Below, piece by piece: positions 43,039 to 52,528 of a stretch of DNA of 64,000 bases. Under the pieces are notes generated by a model that made no database searches, had not been told where the DNA came from, and saw only the letters and a program-made list of their open reading frames with translations. Numbering within the stretch: the stretch's first letter is position 1; each line of letters opens with the position of its first letter. The stretch covers positions 1 through 64,000 of the forward strand of contig CAYRFU010000001.1 of assembly GCA_964423525.1 (NCBI GenBank). Reading direction: 5' to 3'. This DNA is from CAYRFU01 sp964423525 (GTDB lineage Bacteria > Vulcanimicrobiota > Xenobia > Xenobiales > JADMJV01). A program made the position numbers and the translations under genes.

Positions 43039-43931
43039 CGCCACCCATTCTGCCAGCCCTTAAGAAAGCGGCGGGGTTTGCTCTGGTAGCCGCCCTGGCT
43101 TTCTTTGCTGCCGACCTGACGGCCACCCTGGCAGAAGAAAGGCTTCAAATTCAACCGCGACCGATCGAGGTTCAGATCCCCCACGTTCCGGAAGTACCTC
43201 CCCCGGCCGTGGCTCCACCCACGGGCTTGGGAGAGTTACTAGCCCTATCCGCTCCTGAGGAAATCGCCATCTCATCCCAGCCCGGGGTCCCCGCCCAGCC
43301 CGGTCAGCCAACTGCAGCTACCGCTCAAACCCCACCACCGCCCATGACCCTCAAAGGCACGATGGCTGGCCAGGGACTTTCGCTAGCCATGATTGAGATG
43401 AACGGAGAGACGAAGCTGGTGGGCGTCGGTGAGACCCTGGCTGGTTTCACGGTGGTAGCGGTAGGCCCCTACTCGGCCGAACTCCGCCGAGGCAGCCAGA
43501 GCACCGTCCTTCAGATGTCCTCCCCCAACACCACCACCGCCGCCGCTGCTCCCGTCCCTGTTCAGGCTCAGGCTCAACCTCAACCTGCTGTCGCCGAACC
43601 TGTCCTGGCCGCCAACACAGCTCCCCCCTCCCAGGCTGAGCTACGCCAGCTGATCGACAGCGGCAAATTCTCGGGCACCGTCCGACTCAAGCCGGTCAAG
43701 CGTGAGAACGAAATCGTAGGGATGGAAGTTAAGATTAAAGACGCCAGCCATCCTCTTTACCGCTTGGGAATCCGCAATGGTGACATCGTCACTTCTCTCA
43801 ACGACTCTCCTTTGAACGGCGCCGAAGCGCTCAGCAACGCCTACCGAGTCATCCGAAACACGCCCAACCTCAGCTTCCAGGTGGAGCGCGGAGGCCGCGT
43901 CATTCCCGTCAACGTCACCTTGGCACCTTAA
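43035..43931 (+). CDS. gspC: Type II secretion protein GspC (HR domain + PDZ)
   Basis: A 298-aa inner-membrane protein. One N-terminal span (about 12-30), a Pro-rich linker, the homology region LKGTMAGQGLSLAMIEMNG (about 98-150), a second Pro/Ala/Gln linker, and a C-terminal PDZ domain (about 215-298: LYRLGIRNGDIVTSLNDSPL). In T2SS, the HR region binds secretin N0 and the PDZ helps substrate choice. It overlaps the repeat-protein gene and lies 6 bp before a second gspC-like gene. Confidence 0.92.
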   Translation: MTPPILPALKKAAGFALVAALAFFAADLTATLAEERLQIQPRPIEVQIPHVPEVPPPAVAPPTGLGELLALSAPEEIAISSQPGVPAQPGQPTAATAQTPPPPMTLKGTMAGQGLSLAMIEMNGETKLVGVGETLAGFTVVAVGPYSAELRRGSQSTVLQMSSPNTTTAAAAPVPVQAQAQPQPAVAEPVLAANTAPPSQAELRQLIDSGKFSGTVRLKPVKRENEIVGMEVKIKDASHPLYRLGIRNGDIVTSLNDSPLNGAEALSNAYRVIRNTPNLSFQVERGGRVIPVNVTLAP

Positions 43932-43937
43932 GGACCC

Positions 43938-44679
43938 ATGCGCTCTTACCTGACAGCCTTCCTCATCGGGGTTCTCGCCCTTTGCTTCGCGGAGTTTACC
44001 GCCACTCTGGTATTCAGTCGACTTCAATCGGCACCGCCCCCTGTAGCCACCTCTCCAAGGCCCGACACAGCTCAAGCCGAGGTGGCAGAAGAGGAGATTC
44101 AAGAGCTTTTAACACGGGACCAAGAGTCGAACAAAGAGTTGCCAGAACCTCTCAGGGTTATCTTGAAAGGAACTCTCGTTGGCCAAAAAAACCTCCCTCG
44201 TCATCCTGAATTATCAAGGCCAAGACCGACTCCTGGCCCTGGGCGAATCCCTTGAGGGCTACCAACTGATAGCAGTCACAGGCGAATCTGCAACCCTCCG
44301 CAAAGGGGATCAGGAATTTCAACTAGGCTTGTCGGAGCCTTTTCAGACCCAGCCTGAAGAAGAGCTGGAACCAGAACTTACGACACTTCCTAGTCAAGAA
44401 GAGTTGAGGAGCCTTATCGACCACCCCGGCGGCTCCCGTCTAAAGTCGGTGGAACGGGATGGAACAATCGTGGGAATGCGCCTGAGCTTCAAAAAAGGCC
44501 ACCCTTTTCACAGAATGGGTTTACGCGATGGGGATATCATTCTAGCAGTCAACGAAATACCGGCCACCGGCCCAGAATCCCTCAGCCAAATCTACCGGGT
44601 CGTTCGTAACAGTCAAACACTCTCATTTCGATTGGAGAGGGCGGGCCTTAAGATGATCCACCAGATTGAGCTGCCTTAA
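43938..44679 (+). pseudogene. Second gspC-like gene, frameshifted at an A7 run
   Basis: Two frames read as one GspC paralogue. The first (43938-44255) has the membrane span and LKGTLVGQK; the second (ending 44679) continues with TSLVILNYQGQDRLLALGES and a PDZ domain (FHRMGLRDGDIILAVNEIPA). The crossing point is the A7 run at 44185-44191, where removal of one A restores the frame. It may be a true pseudogene, a sequencing error, or expressed by slippage. Similarity to gspC suggests tandem duplication. Confidence 0.65.
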
Positions 44680-44736
44680 CCAGGCGGCGGCTCGGGTCGG
44701 CCTGGCAGGGCACCGACCGATAGAGAGGAGGCCTCA

Positions 44737-46941
44737 TCAACTAGCCAAACCGCCGTCGGTAGCCAGTCCTCCCTGGTGAATGACACTTCGGTTGGAGGCC
44801 ACTTGATACACGACAACCTTCTCAAAAGCGGGAACGGAGAGGTCGCGAGGGACCGAGTGGGCAATGTTATGACTAACCGCCCTGTAGGTATGGGGACACA
44901 CGACGAGCTCGCCACCTTTAGCAGCCACTAAAAGATTAGGACTCAGAGCTACAGCCTCGCCGAAAACCGAAAATTCGAGACGGTCGGAGGGTCCAAACAT
45001 ACCCTCAACGGCCTCACCGGTCGCAATCGAGGCCGCCAGCTCAACCTCGCCTCCCTGGTCGAGAGTGCGCCGAAAACGCTGAAAATTCTCCAGGCAAGCC
45101 TCGGCACAGGCTAGAGCCTGAGCGGGGTCACAGGTGCTTTCGAGGCCAAAAATGACTTGAATCCTCTCCCCTACAATCTTGCCCAGAATCCCCTTTTCCT
45201 GAAGAACCACCGAAGCCAGATGGTCATAGATCTTATTGAGGATCTCGACTTGAGCCTCTGGCTCTTGAGACCAGGCTTTGGAGAAGTGGCGGAGTTCGAG
45301 AGTGACCACCGACAGGTAGACCCGGTTAGCCTTGCGCTCTTTGACTGGCAGGCCACCCCCTCCGTGGAGAATCCGGGCCCACTCGGAACGGTCGACTTTG
45401 GCCAAGAGGTCGAGCGCCTTCTTTTCCATATCGTGAAGACGGAGCTTACGAGAGGTCTGAATGGCCTGCTTGAACTGATGAAGCGAACTCTCTTTGTGGC
45501 CCAGGTCGTGAAGAGCTTGAGCCAGTTCCATACGGCACATGACGGTGTAAAAACCGGGGTCAGCTGAGAAGACCCGCAGGCTTTTCTCCAACTGGCCTCG
45601 GGCCTCACTGGAACATCCTTCATGACGCAAGACAAGACCTTCCAGCATGTTGGAGATTCCGACCTCGTGAGGCCGGCCGAGACGATTGGCCTGGTCCTTG
45701 AGAGCATCGAGGGCTCGCCTGGCCATGGCCGTTTTCCCTTCCTCCAAGAAACATTGAACCATCTGCTGCAAAGTCTGAACAGTTCCCCGCCGGTCGTCCA
45801 GGCGGGTAAAAATTTGATAGGACTCCTCCAAGCAAGCTTCGGCTCGAAGAAAATTCCCTAACAGCCGTTGGATCCTACCGACGTTGCGCAAAGCGTGACC
45901 CCGTGCCCGATCGGTTCCCTGAACCGTGACAATCTGGAGATCTTGTTCGTAAAACTCGGCCGCCTCATCGTAACGACCCTCGGCCAACATAATATCTCCG
46001 ATACGGGCGTTGACCTCAGCCTCTTCGTTGGGGTAACGGCCTTTGCCACACTGAACCCGCGCTTCCTCGAAATAGAAAAGGGCCTGACGATAATCAGCCA
46101 GAGCGTAATGACTCCGGCCCAGACTGATACAGGTCCGCAAGACGCCGTAGGGAGCATCGAAGCTTTGATAGACGTCGAGAGCTTTGCGCAAGATCCCGAT
46201 CGCCTCTTCATTCTCTTTTCGAAAACTAAGGATGATCCCTCGACCTCTCAGCGAGCGGGCTTCGGCCAGCTTGAAACCGATGTGGGTGGCCACTGTTTCT
46301 GCTTGAGAGTAGGCTTTTGAGCCCTCCTCCGGCTTGCCGTCTCGATAAAACGAGTGACCTTGCTCGTTGTAGATCTCAGCCGTGATGGCCAGATCTTCCA
46401 TCTGAGCGGACCCGATCCTCAAAGCCTCAAGAGCTTTGTTAAACTCTGCCTGAGCCACCTTCACCTGCCCATTGGCGGAGAGGATCCGCCCTCGATACGT
46501 TTGACTGATGGCCGTCAAGCGAGCCTGAGTCCTAGGATCATCGGATATCGGGGATAGCTTTTCGAGCTGCTCGTGAGCTTTAGAATACTCTTTCATCTCG
46601 AGAGCGAGACGAACTTCGAGGAAGCCTGCCAGCGTCTCCATCTCTTTGAACTGGCCTCGAGACCGAGCTCGAAGGTGACCCAGGGTATGCAGCGCTCCTT
46701 TGACATTGTGCAGCACCACCCGGGTGCCGGCCAGCCAGATCAGGGCATGGATCACGTCTTCTTCCCGGGCGTTGCGCTGGTTCACACGACGCTCGAAGCA
46801 GCGTTGGGCCAGCTCCAACGAGCGAAACTCGGGATCTTCTGGGTCTACGATATGTCCGACCACGGCCAGCACCGGCCGCTGCAGATCCGGCATAGGAGAA
46901 AGTATTTGCGAAGAGACTCCAATTCTCCCTCCGACCAACAT
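44737..46941 (-). CDS. TPR protein with degenerate class III nucleotide cyclase domain
   Basis: A 734-aa soluble protein. Residues about 40-500 are TPR-like helical hairpins (for example YFEEARVQCGKGRYPNEEA and ALRNVGRIQRLLGNFLRAE). The C terminus (about 520-700) has the class III cyclase fold: ELRHFSKAW, GERIQVIFG and FGEAV. Both metal-binding Asp positions are Glu, and the transition-state Asn and Arg sites look substituted, so catalysis is unlikely. The ATG at 46941 is chosen; upstream codons extend into the divergent regulator gene. Probably a scaffold or signalling protein. Confidence 0.72.
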   Translation of the reverse strand: MLVGGRIGVSSQILSPMPDLQRPVLAVVGHIVDPEDPEFRSLELAQRCFERRVNQRNAREEDVIHALIWLAGTRVVLHNVKGALHTLGHLRARSRGQFKEMETLAGFLEVRLALEMKEYSKAHEQLEKLSPISDDPRTQARLTAISQTYRGRILSANGQVKVAQAEFNKALEALRIGSAQMEDLAITAEIYNEQGHSFYRDGKPEEGSKAYSQAETVATHIGFKLAEARSLRGRGIILSFRKENEEAIGILRKALDVYQSFDAPYGVLRTCISLGRSHYALADYRQALFYFEEARVQCGKGRYPNEEAEVNARIGDIMLAEGRYDEAAEFYEQDLQIVTVQGTDRARGHALRNVGRIQRLLGNFLRAEACLEESYQIFTRLDDRRGTVQTLQQMVQCFLEEGKTAMARRALDALKDQANRLGRPHEVGISNMLEGLVLRHEGCSSEARGQLEKSLRVFSADPGFYTVMCRMELAQALHDLGHKESSLHQFKQAIQTSRKLRLHDMEKKALDLLAKVDRSEWARILHGGGGLPVKERKANRVYLSVVTLELRHFSKAWSQEPEAQVEILNKIYDHLASVVLQEKGILGKIVGERIQVIFGLESTCDPAQALACAEACLENFQRFRRTLDQGGEVELAASIATGEAVEGMFGPSDRLEFSVFGEAVALSPNLLVAAKGGELVVCPHTYRAVSHNIAHSVPRDLSVPAFEKVVVYQVASNRSVIHQGGLATDGGLAS

Positions 46942-47046
46942 CCCATCACCATTAGACAAAACCCGTACGGCCGTAAACCCTAGTAAAATAGTCGAATTCC
47001 GGTTAAAGATCCCTTGAAAAGGGAAAAACAGAAGGGAATGACAATC

Positions 47047-47075
47047 TTGACAAAAATAGTAGGAATTAATAAACT
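47047..47075 (+). promoter_or_regulatory. Promoter of the SUF operon
   Basis: TTGACA at 47047-47052, 17-nt spacer, TAAACT at 47070-47075, 31 nt before the regulator start. The -35 lies in an AT-rich block that could carry an IscR-type operator, and the Rrf2-family first gene suggests autoregulation. Confidence 0.55.
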
Positions 47076-47106
47076 CAGACCACGAGCGACGACTGGATAG
47101 GTAGAC

Positions 47107-47589
47107 TTGTTCAAACTTTCGACACGAAGCAGCTATGGATTGAGAGCCTGTCTGGCTCTGGCCGAATGTCACGGTGGCCCACCCGTGGCCACCGCTCAGC
47201 TGTCCCAAGACAACAATATTCCTCGACGCTACCTCGAGCAGATTCTGAATGCCATGCGTCAGACCGGTCTGGTAGACTCCACCCGGGGACCGAAGGGTGG
47301 CTATCGACTGGCCCGTGAACCCCAACAGATCACCGTGGCCGACATCGTGAAAAGCGTCGAAGGGGAGCTCCCCCCCATTCTCTGCAGCCACCCCGAACTT
47401 CGCTCGAGCAACTGCCGAACCGAGGGAGACTGCCACAGTCGCCACTTCTGCTTTGAACTTGAAAACAGCCTGATGGAAGTGTTAGGCAGCACCAATCTGT
47501 CTGACCTCAACCACCAGGCGGGAGATTTGATTCCAGTATCACAGTTAATCCCGACTCCGAACGGGAGTCTAACACAACGAGAGGTGTAA
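47107..47589 (+). CDS. Rrf2/IscR-family transcriptional regulator of the SUF operon
   Basis: A 160-aa winged-helix regulator. The first 80 residues carry the Rrf2 fold (ATAQLSQDNNIPRRYLEQIL recognition region, PKGGYRLAR wing). Four Cys follow between about 93 and 115, spaced C-x9-C-x5-C-x5-C; IscR uses three of this kind plus His to bind [2Fe-2S]. It should sense cluster supply and control the operon. The TTG start is the only one that keeps the first helix. It lies 1 bp before sufC. Confidence 0.9.
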   Translation: MFKLSTRSSYGLRACLALAECHGGPPVATAQLSQDNNIPRRYLEQILNAMRQTGLVDSTRGPKGGYRLAREPQQITVADIVKSVEGELPPILCSHPELRSSNCRTEGDCHSRHFCFELENSLMEVLGSTNLSDLNHQAGDLIPVSQLIPTPNGSLTQREV

Positions 47590-47590
47590 A

Positions 47591-48376
47591 ATGGCGAAAA
47601 AGCCCTTATTACAAATCAAAGATCTACACGTTGAGATCGAAGGAAAGCCGATTCTTCGCGGCCTCGACCTGACGATCAACAAAGGAGAAATTCACGCTCT
47701 GATGGGCCCCAACGGGTCTGGCAAGTCGACTCTCTCCAACGTCCTGATGGGTCATCCGGCCTACGAAGTTACTAGCGGCACTGTTGTCTATGAGGGCGAA
47801 GACCTCACCGAAATGGAAGCGGACGAAAGGGCCAAAGCCGGCATTTTTCTGGCTTTCCAATATCCGACCTCCATTCCCGGAGTCAGCCTGGGGAACTTCC
47901 TGCTGGCCTCGGTGAAAGCTGTGCGAGGCGCTGACAACGTCAAACTCTTGCCCTTCCGCAAAGAACTCAACCAGAAAATGAAAGAACTCGGAATTGACCC
48001 TGGCTTTGCCCGCCGTTACGTCAACGACGGCTTTTCCGGTGGCGAGAAGAAGCGCTGTGAGATCCTGCAAATGGCTCTTCTTCAGCCGAAGCTAGCTCTG
48101 CTCGACGAGACCGATTCCGGCCTCGACATCGACGCCCTCCGCATTGTGGCGGAAGGCGTTAACCAGCAAGCTGGCCCCGACATGGGAGTTCTCCTCATCA
48201 CCCACTATCAGCGCCTACTAAACCACATTAAGCCTGACCACATCCACGTGCTGGTGGCCGGCCGCATTGTCCGAAGCGGCGGTCCGGAACTGGCTCACGA
48301 ACTTGAAGAAAAAGGCTACGACGAACTACTGAAAGCCTACGGTGTCGAAGCCGAGGCCGTTGCCGCGGGGGCCTAA
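47591..48376 (+). CDS. sufC: Fe-S assembly ATPase SufC
   Basis: A 261-aa ABC-type ATPase of the SufBC2D scaffold. Walker A GPNGSGKST, signature FSGGEKKR, Walker B ALLDETDSGLD and the H-loop THYQR are in order. It hydrolyses ATP to reshape SufB-SufD during cluster assembly. Standard size. AGGTG lies 5 bp before the start. Confidence 0.98.
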   Translation: MAKKPLLQIKDLHVEIEGKPILRGLDLTINKGEIHALMGPNGSGKSTLSNVLMGHPAYEVTSGTVVYEGEDLTEMEADERAKAGIFLAFQYPTSIPGVSLGNFLLASVKAVRGADNVKLLPFRKELNQKMKELGIDPGFARRYVNDGFSGGEKKRCEILQMALLQPKLALLDETDSGLDIDALRIVAEGVNQQAGPDMGVLLITHYQRLLNHIKPDHIHVLVAGRIVRSGGPELAHELEEKGYDELLKAYGVEAEAVAAGA

Positions 48377-48388
48377 AGGAGGAACCAA

Positions 48389-49795
48389 ATGTCAGATACC
48401 TTTCTACTCGAACAGATCGGAAAAGATTACAAGTACGGCTTCCACGATGAGGAAGATTACGTCTACAAGTCCAGCAAGGGCTTGACCAAGGAGATCGTGG
48501 AACAGATCTCGGGCCAGAAGAACGAGCCTCAGTGGATGCTCGACATTCGGCTCAAGGCCCTGGAGCATTTCCATTCCCGGCCGATGCCGGCCTGGGGAAG
48601 CGACCTGGGCGAGATCGACTTCGGCAACATTCACTACTACGTGAAGCCGTCGGAAAAGACTGAGAAGAGCTGGGACGACGTCCCAGAGTACATCAAGAAC
48701 ACTTTCGAAAAGCTAGGTATCCCGGAAGCGGAACGCAAATTCCTGGCTGGTGTCTCGGCTCAGTATGAATCTGAAGTTGTCTATCACTCTATCCGTGAGG
48801 ACCTTGAGAAAGAGGGCGTCCTCTTCCTGGATATGGACAGCGGCTTGCGCGAGCACCCCGAAATCGTCAAGAAGTATTTCGGAACCATTATCCCCTACAA
48901 CGACAACAAGTTCTCAGCCTTGAACACCGCTGTCTGGAGCGGCGGCTCGTTCATCTGGGTGCCCAAAGGCGTTGAGGTCGAGATTCCGCTGCAAGCGTAT
49001 TTCCGCATCAACACTGAAAACATGGGTCAGTTCGAACGGACCTTGATCATCACCGAACCGGGCGCCAAAATCCACTACATTGAAGGCTGCACCGCCCCTA
49101 TTTACGCTTCAGACTCGCTCCACTCAGCTGTGGTTGAGCTTCTCGCACTGGAAGGATCGACCATCCGCTACACCACCATTCAGAACTGGTCCAACAACGT
49201 CTACAACCTGGTGACCAAGCGGGCCGTGGCTCAAAAGAACGCGACGGTCGAGTGGATCGACGGAAACCTGGGCTCTAAAGTCACGATGAAGTATCCTGCC
49301 GTCCATTTGATGGGCGAAGGGGCTCGCGGTGAAGTCCTCTCGATCGCCTACGCCGGTAAAGGTCAGCACCAGGATGCGGGGGCCAAGATGGTTCACGCCG
49401 CTCCCAACACCGCATCCACAGTGCTCTCGAAATCGATCTCCAAAGACGGGGGCCGCACCTCCTATCGAGGTCTGGTCAAGGTGTATCCCAACGCTGAAAA
49501 CGTCAAATGCAACGTCCGCTGTGACGCCCTGCTACTTGACGAGGAGTCGCGTTCGGATACCTACCCCTACATGGAAGTCGAGAACAAGAAGACTCATATC
49601 GGGCACGAAGCGACCGTCTCCAAAGTCGGCGACGAACAGCTCTTCTATTTGATGAGCCGCGGCTTGTCGGAGAATGACGCCATCTCGATGATTGTGAACG
49701 GCTTCTTCGAGCCTTTCACCAAAGAGCTTCCGATGGAATACGCTGTAGAGCTGAACCGGCTCATCCAACTCGAAATGGAAGGCTCGATCGGCTAG
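48389..49795 (+). CDS. sufB: Fe-S assembly scaffold SufB
   Basis: A 468-aa scaffold subunit on which the nascent cluster forms. The beta-helix core is recognisable (WVPKGVEVEIPLQAYFRIN and IHYIEGCTAPIY), and the C-terminal conserved block includes NVKCNVRCDALLLDE with Cys residues and KTHIGHEATVSKV. GGAGG lies just before the ATG. Second SUF structural gene. Confidence 0.97.
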   Translation: MSDTFLLEQIGKDYKYGFHDEEDYVYKSSKGLTKEIVEQISGQKNEPQWMLDIRLKALEHFHSRPMPAWGSDLGEIDFGNIHYYVKPSEKTEKSWDDVPEYIKNTFEKLGIPEAERKFLAGVSAQYESEVVYHSIREDLEKEGVLFLDMDSGLREHPEIVKKYFGTIIPYNDNKFSALNTAVWSGGSFIWVPKGVEVEIPLQAYFRINTENMGQFERTLIITEPGAKIHYIEGCTAPIYASDSLHSAVVELLALEGSTIRYTTIQNWSNNVYNLVTKRAVAQKNATVEWIDGNLGSKVTMKYPAVHLMGEGARGEVLSIAYAGKGQHQDAGAKMVHAAPNTASTVLSKSISKDGGRTSYRGLVKVYPNAENVKCNVRCDALLLDEESRSDTYPYMEVENKKTHIGHEATVSKVGDEQLFYLMSRGLSENDAISMIVNGFFEPFTKELPMEYAVELNRLIQLEMEGSIG

Positions 49796-49803
49796 GAGGA
49801 TTC

Positions 49804-51039
49804 ATGAGCACGACGATTACCCAAGCAAAACTAGATGCTGATGGCCTCCAAGCCCTTTCGAACCAGGCTCCCGACTGGTTGAAAACCGGTCGGGGCCAGG
49901 CCTTCGAAGCCTTTCAGGCCGAGCGATTTCCCACCCGTCAGGATGAGGCCTGGCGACGGACCGACCCGGACCGGGTCAAACCAGAAGATCACCAGGTCGC
50001 CTCACCGACCACCGAATTCGGGGCGATCGGGGAGGTCGAGAAAGAAGAGGTCGTCTTCACTACACTTGAGCAAGCGGTCCAAGAACACCCGGACTTGGTC
50101 AAAGAGCATCTCTACCAGATCGCTCCTGCCAAAGGGAACCACTTTGCCGCTCTCAATAGCGCCTTCTGGGTAGGCGGAAGCTTCTTTCATATCGGCAAAG
50201 AGCAGTCCACTGGGGAAGGAGCCCTGACCGTCTCTCACCGCTTTCCGGCTGGTGAGAAGTCGGCGGCCGCGCCCCGCAGCCTACTCGTCACCGAGCGTTT
50301 CTCCAAAGCTTCGGTGATCGAGACCTTCCAGACTGATGACGACCAGCCGCTGCTGGCGGCACCGACGGTGGAAATTCACGTGGCTGAGGGTTCGACCCTG
50401 ACCTATGTGATGATCCACGAGTGGGGCAAGAAGACCTCGGCCGTACCGACCATTCACGCCCGCCTCGAGAAAGACTCCAACCTCCAGGTGCTGTTCGTCG
50501 GCATCGGAGGCAAGCTGGCCAAAGTCTTTGTTGAGTCTGATCTCATCGGTCAGGGCTGCAAATCGGAGGTCCTCGGTATCGTCCTGGCTGGCGGCCGTCA
50601 ACATTACGACATCGACATCCAGCAGAACCACCGAGTGGGAGACAATGTCTCAGACGTGCTCTGCCACGTGGCCCTGACCGGCAAAGCTCGCTCAGTGTTC
50701 TCGGGCAACGTCTTGTGTGAACCGGACTCCCAGAGAATCGATGGCTACCAGCAGAATCGCAACCTGATTCTCAGCCCCGATGCTCGGGCCGATTCCATGC
50801 CGAAGCTCGAGATCGAGGCCAACGATGTGCGCTGCACCCACGGAGCCACCTTCACCACCTACGACGAAGCCCAGAAGTTCTATCTCCAAAGCCGTGGCCT
50901 GACGGCTGAGGAAGCAGAACGTCTCCTGGTCACCGGCTTCTTCCAAGAAGTGATCCACCGTAACAGCCAAGAGCCGGTGGTGGAGTTTCTGGAAGGACTG
51001 CTCGCCGAGCGGATGGAGAAGGTCCTCGACCAGGTATGA
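49804..51039 (+). CDS. sufD: Fe-S assembly protein SufD
   Basis: A 411-aa partner of SufB, with the beta-helix core (VHVAEGSTLTYVMIHEW-like segments) and the conserved ANDVRCTHGATFTTYDEAQKFYLQSRGL near the C terminus. GGAGGATTC precedes the ATG. The end overlaps the Rieske gene by 4 nt. Sequence shows no loss. Confidence 0.95.
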   Translation: MSTTITQAKLDADGLQALSNQAPDWLKTGRGQAFEAFQAERFPTRQDEAWRRTDPDRVKPEDHQVASPTTEFGAIGEVEKEEVVFTTLEQAVQEHPDLVKEHLYQIAPAKGNHFAALNSAFWVGGSFFHIGKEQSTGEGALTVSHRFPAGEKSAAAPRSLLVTERFSKASVIETFQTDDDQPLLAAPTVEIHVAEGSTLTYVMIHEWGKKTSAVPTIHARLEKDSNLQVLFVGIGGKLAKVFVESDLIGQGCKSEVLGIVLAGGRQHYDIDIQQNHRVGDNVSDVLCHVALTGKARSVFSGNVLCEPDSQRIDGYQQNRNLILSPDARADSMPKLEIEANDVRCTHGATFTTYDEAQKFYLQSRGLTAEEAERLLVTGFFQEVIHRNSQEPVVEFLEGLLAERMEKVLDQV

Positions 51040-51335
51040 AGATCGGTAAGCTCGAGGACTTTCCAGAAGGAACGGTTCGAGTGGTCAAAATCGACGGCGA
51101 GAGAGTGGCCATCTGCAACGTAGAGGGCTCTCTCTACGCCGTCGAAGACCGCTGCACTCACGATGACGCCCCCCTGGGCGAACAGGAGCTGGATGGCTGC
51201 GAGATCGAGTGCCCTCGACACGGGGCCCGATTTGATGTGCGAGACGGTTCCGTAACCCAAATGCCTGCCGTTTATCCGATTGAGACCTTCGAGCTGAAGA
51301 TCGAGAACGGCGAGGTCTTCGTCACCATCGACTAA
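51036..51335 (+). CDS. Rieske-type [2Fe-2S] ferredoxin in the SUF operon
   Basis: A 99-aa single Rieske domain. The cluster ligands are CTHDDAPLG (Cys-x-His) and CPRHGARFD (Cys-x2-His). Similar genes sit within some SUF operons and are proposed to feed electrons for assembly or to be among the first acceptors. It overlaps sufD by 4 nt and shares one base with sufS, so it is made together with them. Confidence 0.94.
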   Translation: MKIGKLEDFPEGTVRVVKIDGERVAICNVEGSLYAVEDRCTHDDAPLGEQELDGCEIECPRHGARFDVRDGSVTQMPAVYPIETFELKIENGEVFVTID

Positions 51336-52528
51336 TGAAGAACGACTTCCCCATAACCGACTCCTGTGTCTATCTCGATAGCGGCGCCACCTCCCTGACG
51401 CCGCTGCCGGTGATCGAGGCCCTCACGGAATACTACCGCGACTACTCGGCCAATATTCACCGGGGGGTTTATGCGATGTCGGCTCGCGCCACCGACCGCT
51501 ACGAGCAAGCTCGGGCCAAGGTGGCCGACTTCATTGGGGCTCAAGTCAACGAGTGCATCTTCACTTCGGGGACCACCGATTCTTTGAATCTTGTGACTCA
51601 CACCTGGGGCAAAGCTCACGTCGAGGCTGGCGATGTGGTCGTTTTGACGGCCATGGAACACCATTCCAACCTCGTCCCCTGGCAACAGCTAGCTCTTCGC
51701 AAGGGAGCCGAGCTGGTCTGGATTGAGGTTCAAGAGGACGGCACCCTCGATCTCGACAATCTTGACACTATCCTAACCCGCCAACCGAAGGTGGTGGCTC
51801 TCACCTGGGTCTCGAACGTCTTTGGGACCATCAATCCAGTAGCCGAGATCGCCTCCAAGGCTAAGAAAGCGGGAGCCCTGGTGGTAGTCGATGGAGCCCA
51901 GGGGGTCCCTCATCTTGACTGCGACGTGACCGAGCTAGGTTGCGACTTTCTGGCCTTTTCCGGCCACAAAATGCTCGGACCAACGGGCATCGGGGTCTTG
52001 TGGGGTCGCCAAGAGCTGCTGGAACAGATGCATCCCTACCGCACCGGGGGCTCGATGATCCTCCAGGTCAAAAGAGAGAGGACCCGTTGGAACGATCTCC
52101 CCTTCAAATTCGAGGCGGGCACGCCCAACATCGCCGGAGCGATCGGCTTGGGAGCGGCTGTTGACTACCTGAACCGATTCACGATGAAGGCGGTTCGCCG
52201 GCACGAGGTGGAACTGCTTGATTACGCCCTGGCCACCCTGGGTAAGCTGGAAGGGGTAGAATTGATGGGGCCTTGTGACAGCTCCCGCCAAAGCGGCGTG
52301 CTCTCGCTCGGCTACCGTGGCATCCATCCCCACGACCTGGCCACCATCCTTGACCGAGAAGGGGTCTGCGTGCGAGCAGGTCATCACTGTTGCCAACCCC
52401 TGATGCGTCAGTTCGGGATGAACGGCACCACCCGAGCCAGCTTCTATCTCTACAACGACAGGGCCGATGTCGACCGTCTGGCCATCGCCCTGGAAAAAGC
52501 CAGCGAGGTGTTTTCCAGTGTCCTATAA
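51335..52528 (+). CDS. sufS: Cysteine desulfurase SufS
   Basis: A 397-aa PLP-dependent desulfurase (group II). The PLP lysine is in FSGHKMLGPTGIG and the catalytic Cys in the VRAGHHCCQPLM loop near residue 350. It mobilises sulfur from L-cysteine as a persulfide and passes it to SufU. It overlaps SufU by 11 bp. Complete. Confidence 0.97.
   Translation: MKNDFPITDSCVYLDSGATSLTPLPVIEALTEYYRDYSANIHRGVYAMSARATDRYEQARAKVADFIGAQVNECIFTSGTTDSLNLVTHTWGKAHVEAGDVVVLTAMEHHSNLVPWQQLALRKGAELVWIEVQEDGTLDLDNLDTILTRQPKVVALTWVSNVFGTINPVAEIASKAKKAGALVVVDGAQGVPHLDCDVTELGCDFLAFSGHKMLGPTGIGVLWGRQELLEQMHPYRTGGSMILQVKRERTRWNDLPFKFEAGTPNIAGAIGLGAAVDYLNRFTMKAVRRHEVELLDYALATLGKLEGVELMGPCDSSRQSGVLSLGYRGIHPHDLATILDREGVCVRAGHHCCQPLMRQFGMNGTTRASFYLYNDRADVDRLAIALEKASEVFSSVL

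Noticed and set aside
46982..47030. TCCCTT-N3-AAGGGA hairpin as a terminator
   Set aside because: The adjacent homopolymer is A rather than T on the plus strand, and no gene ends here.
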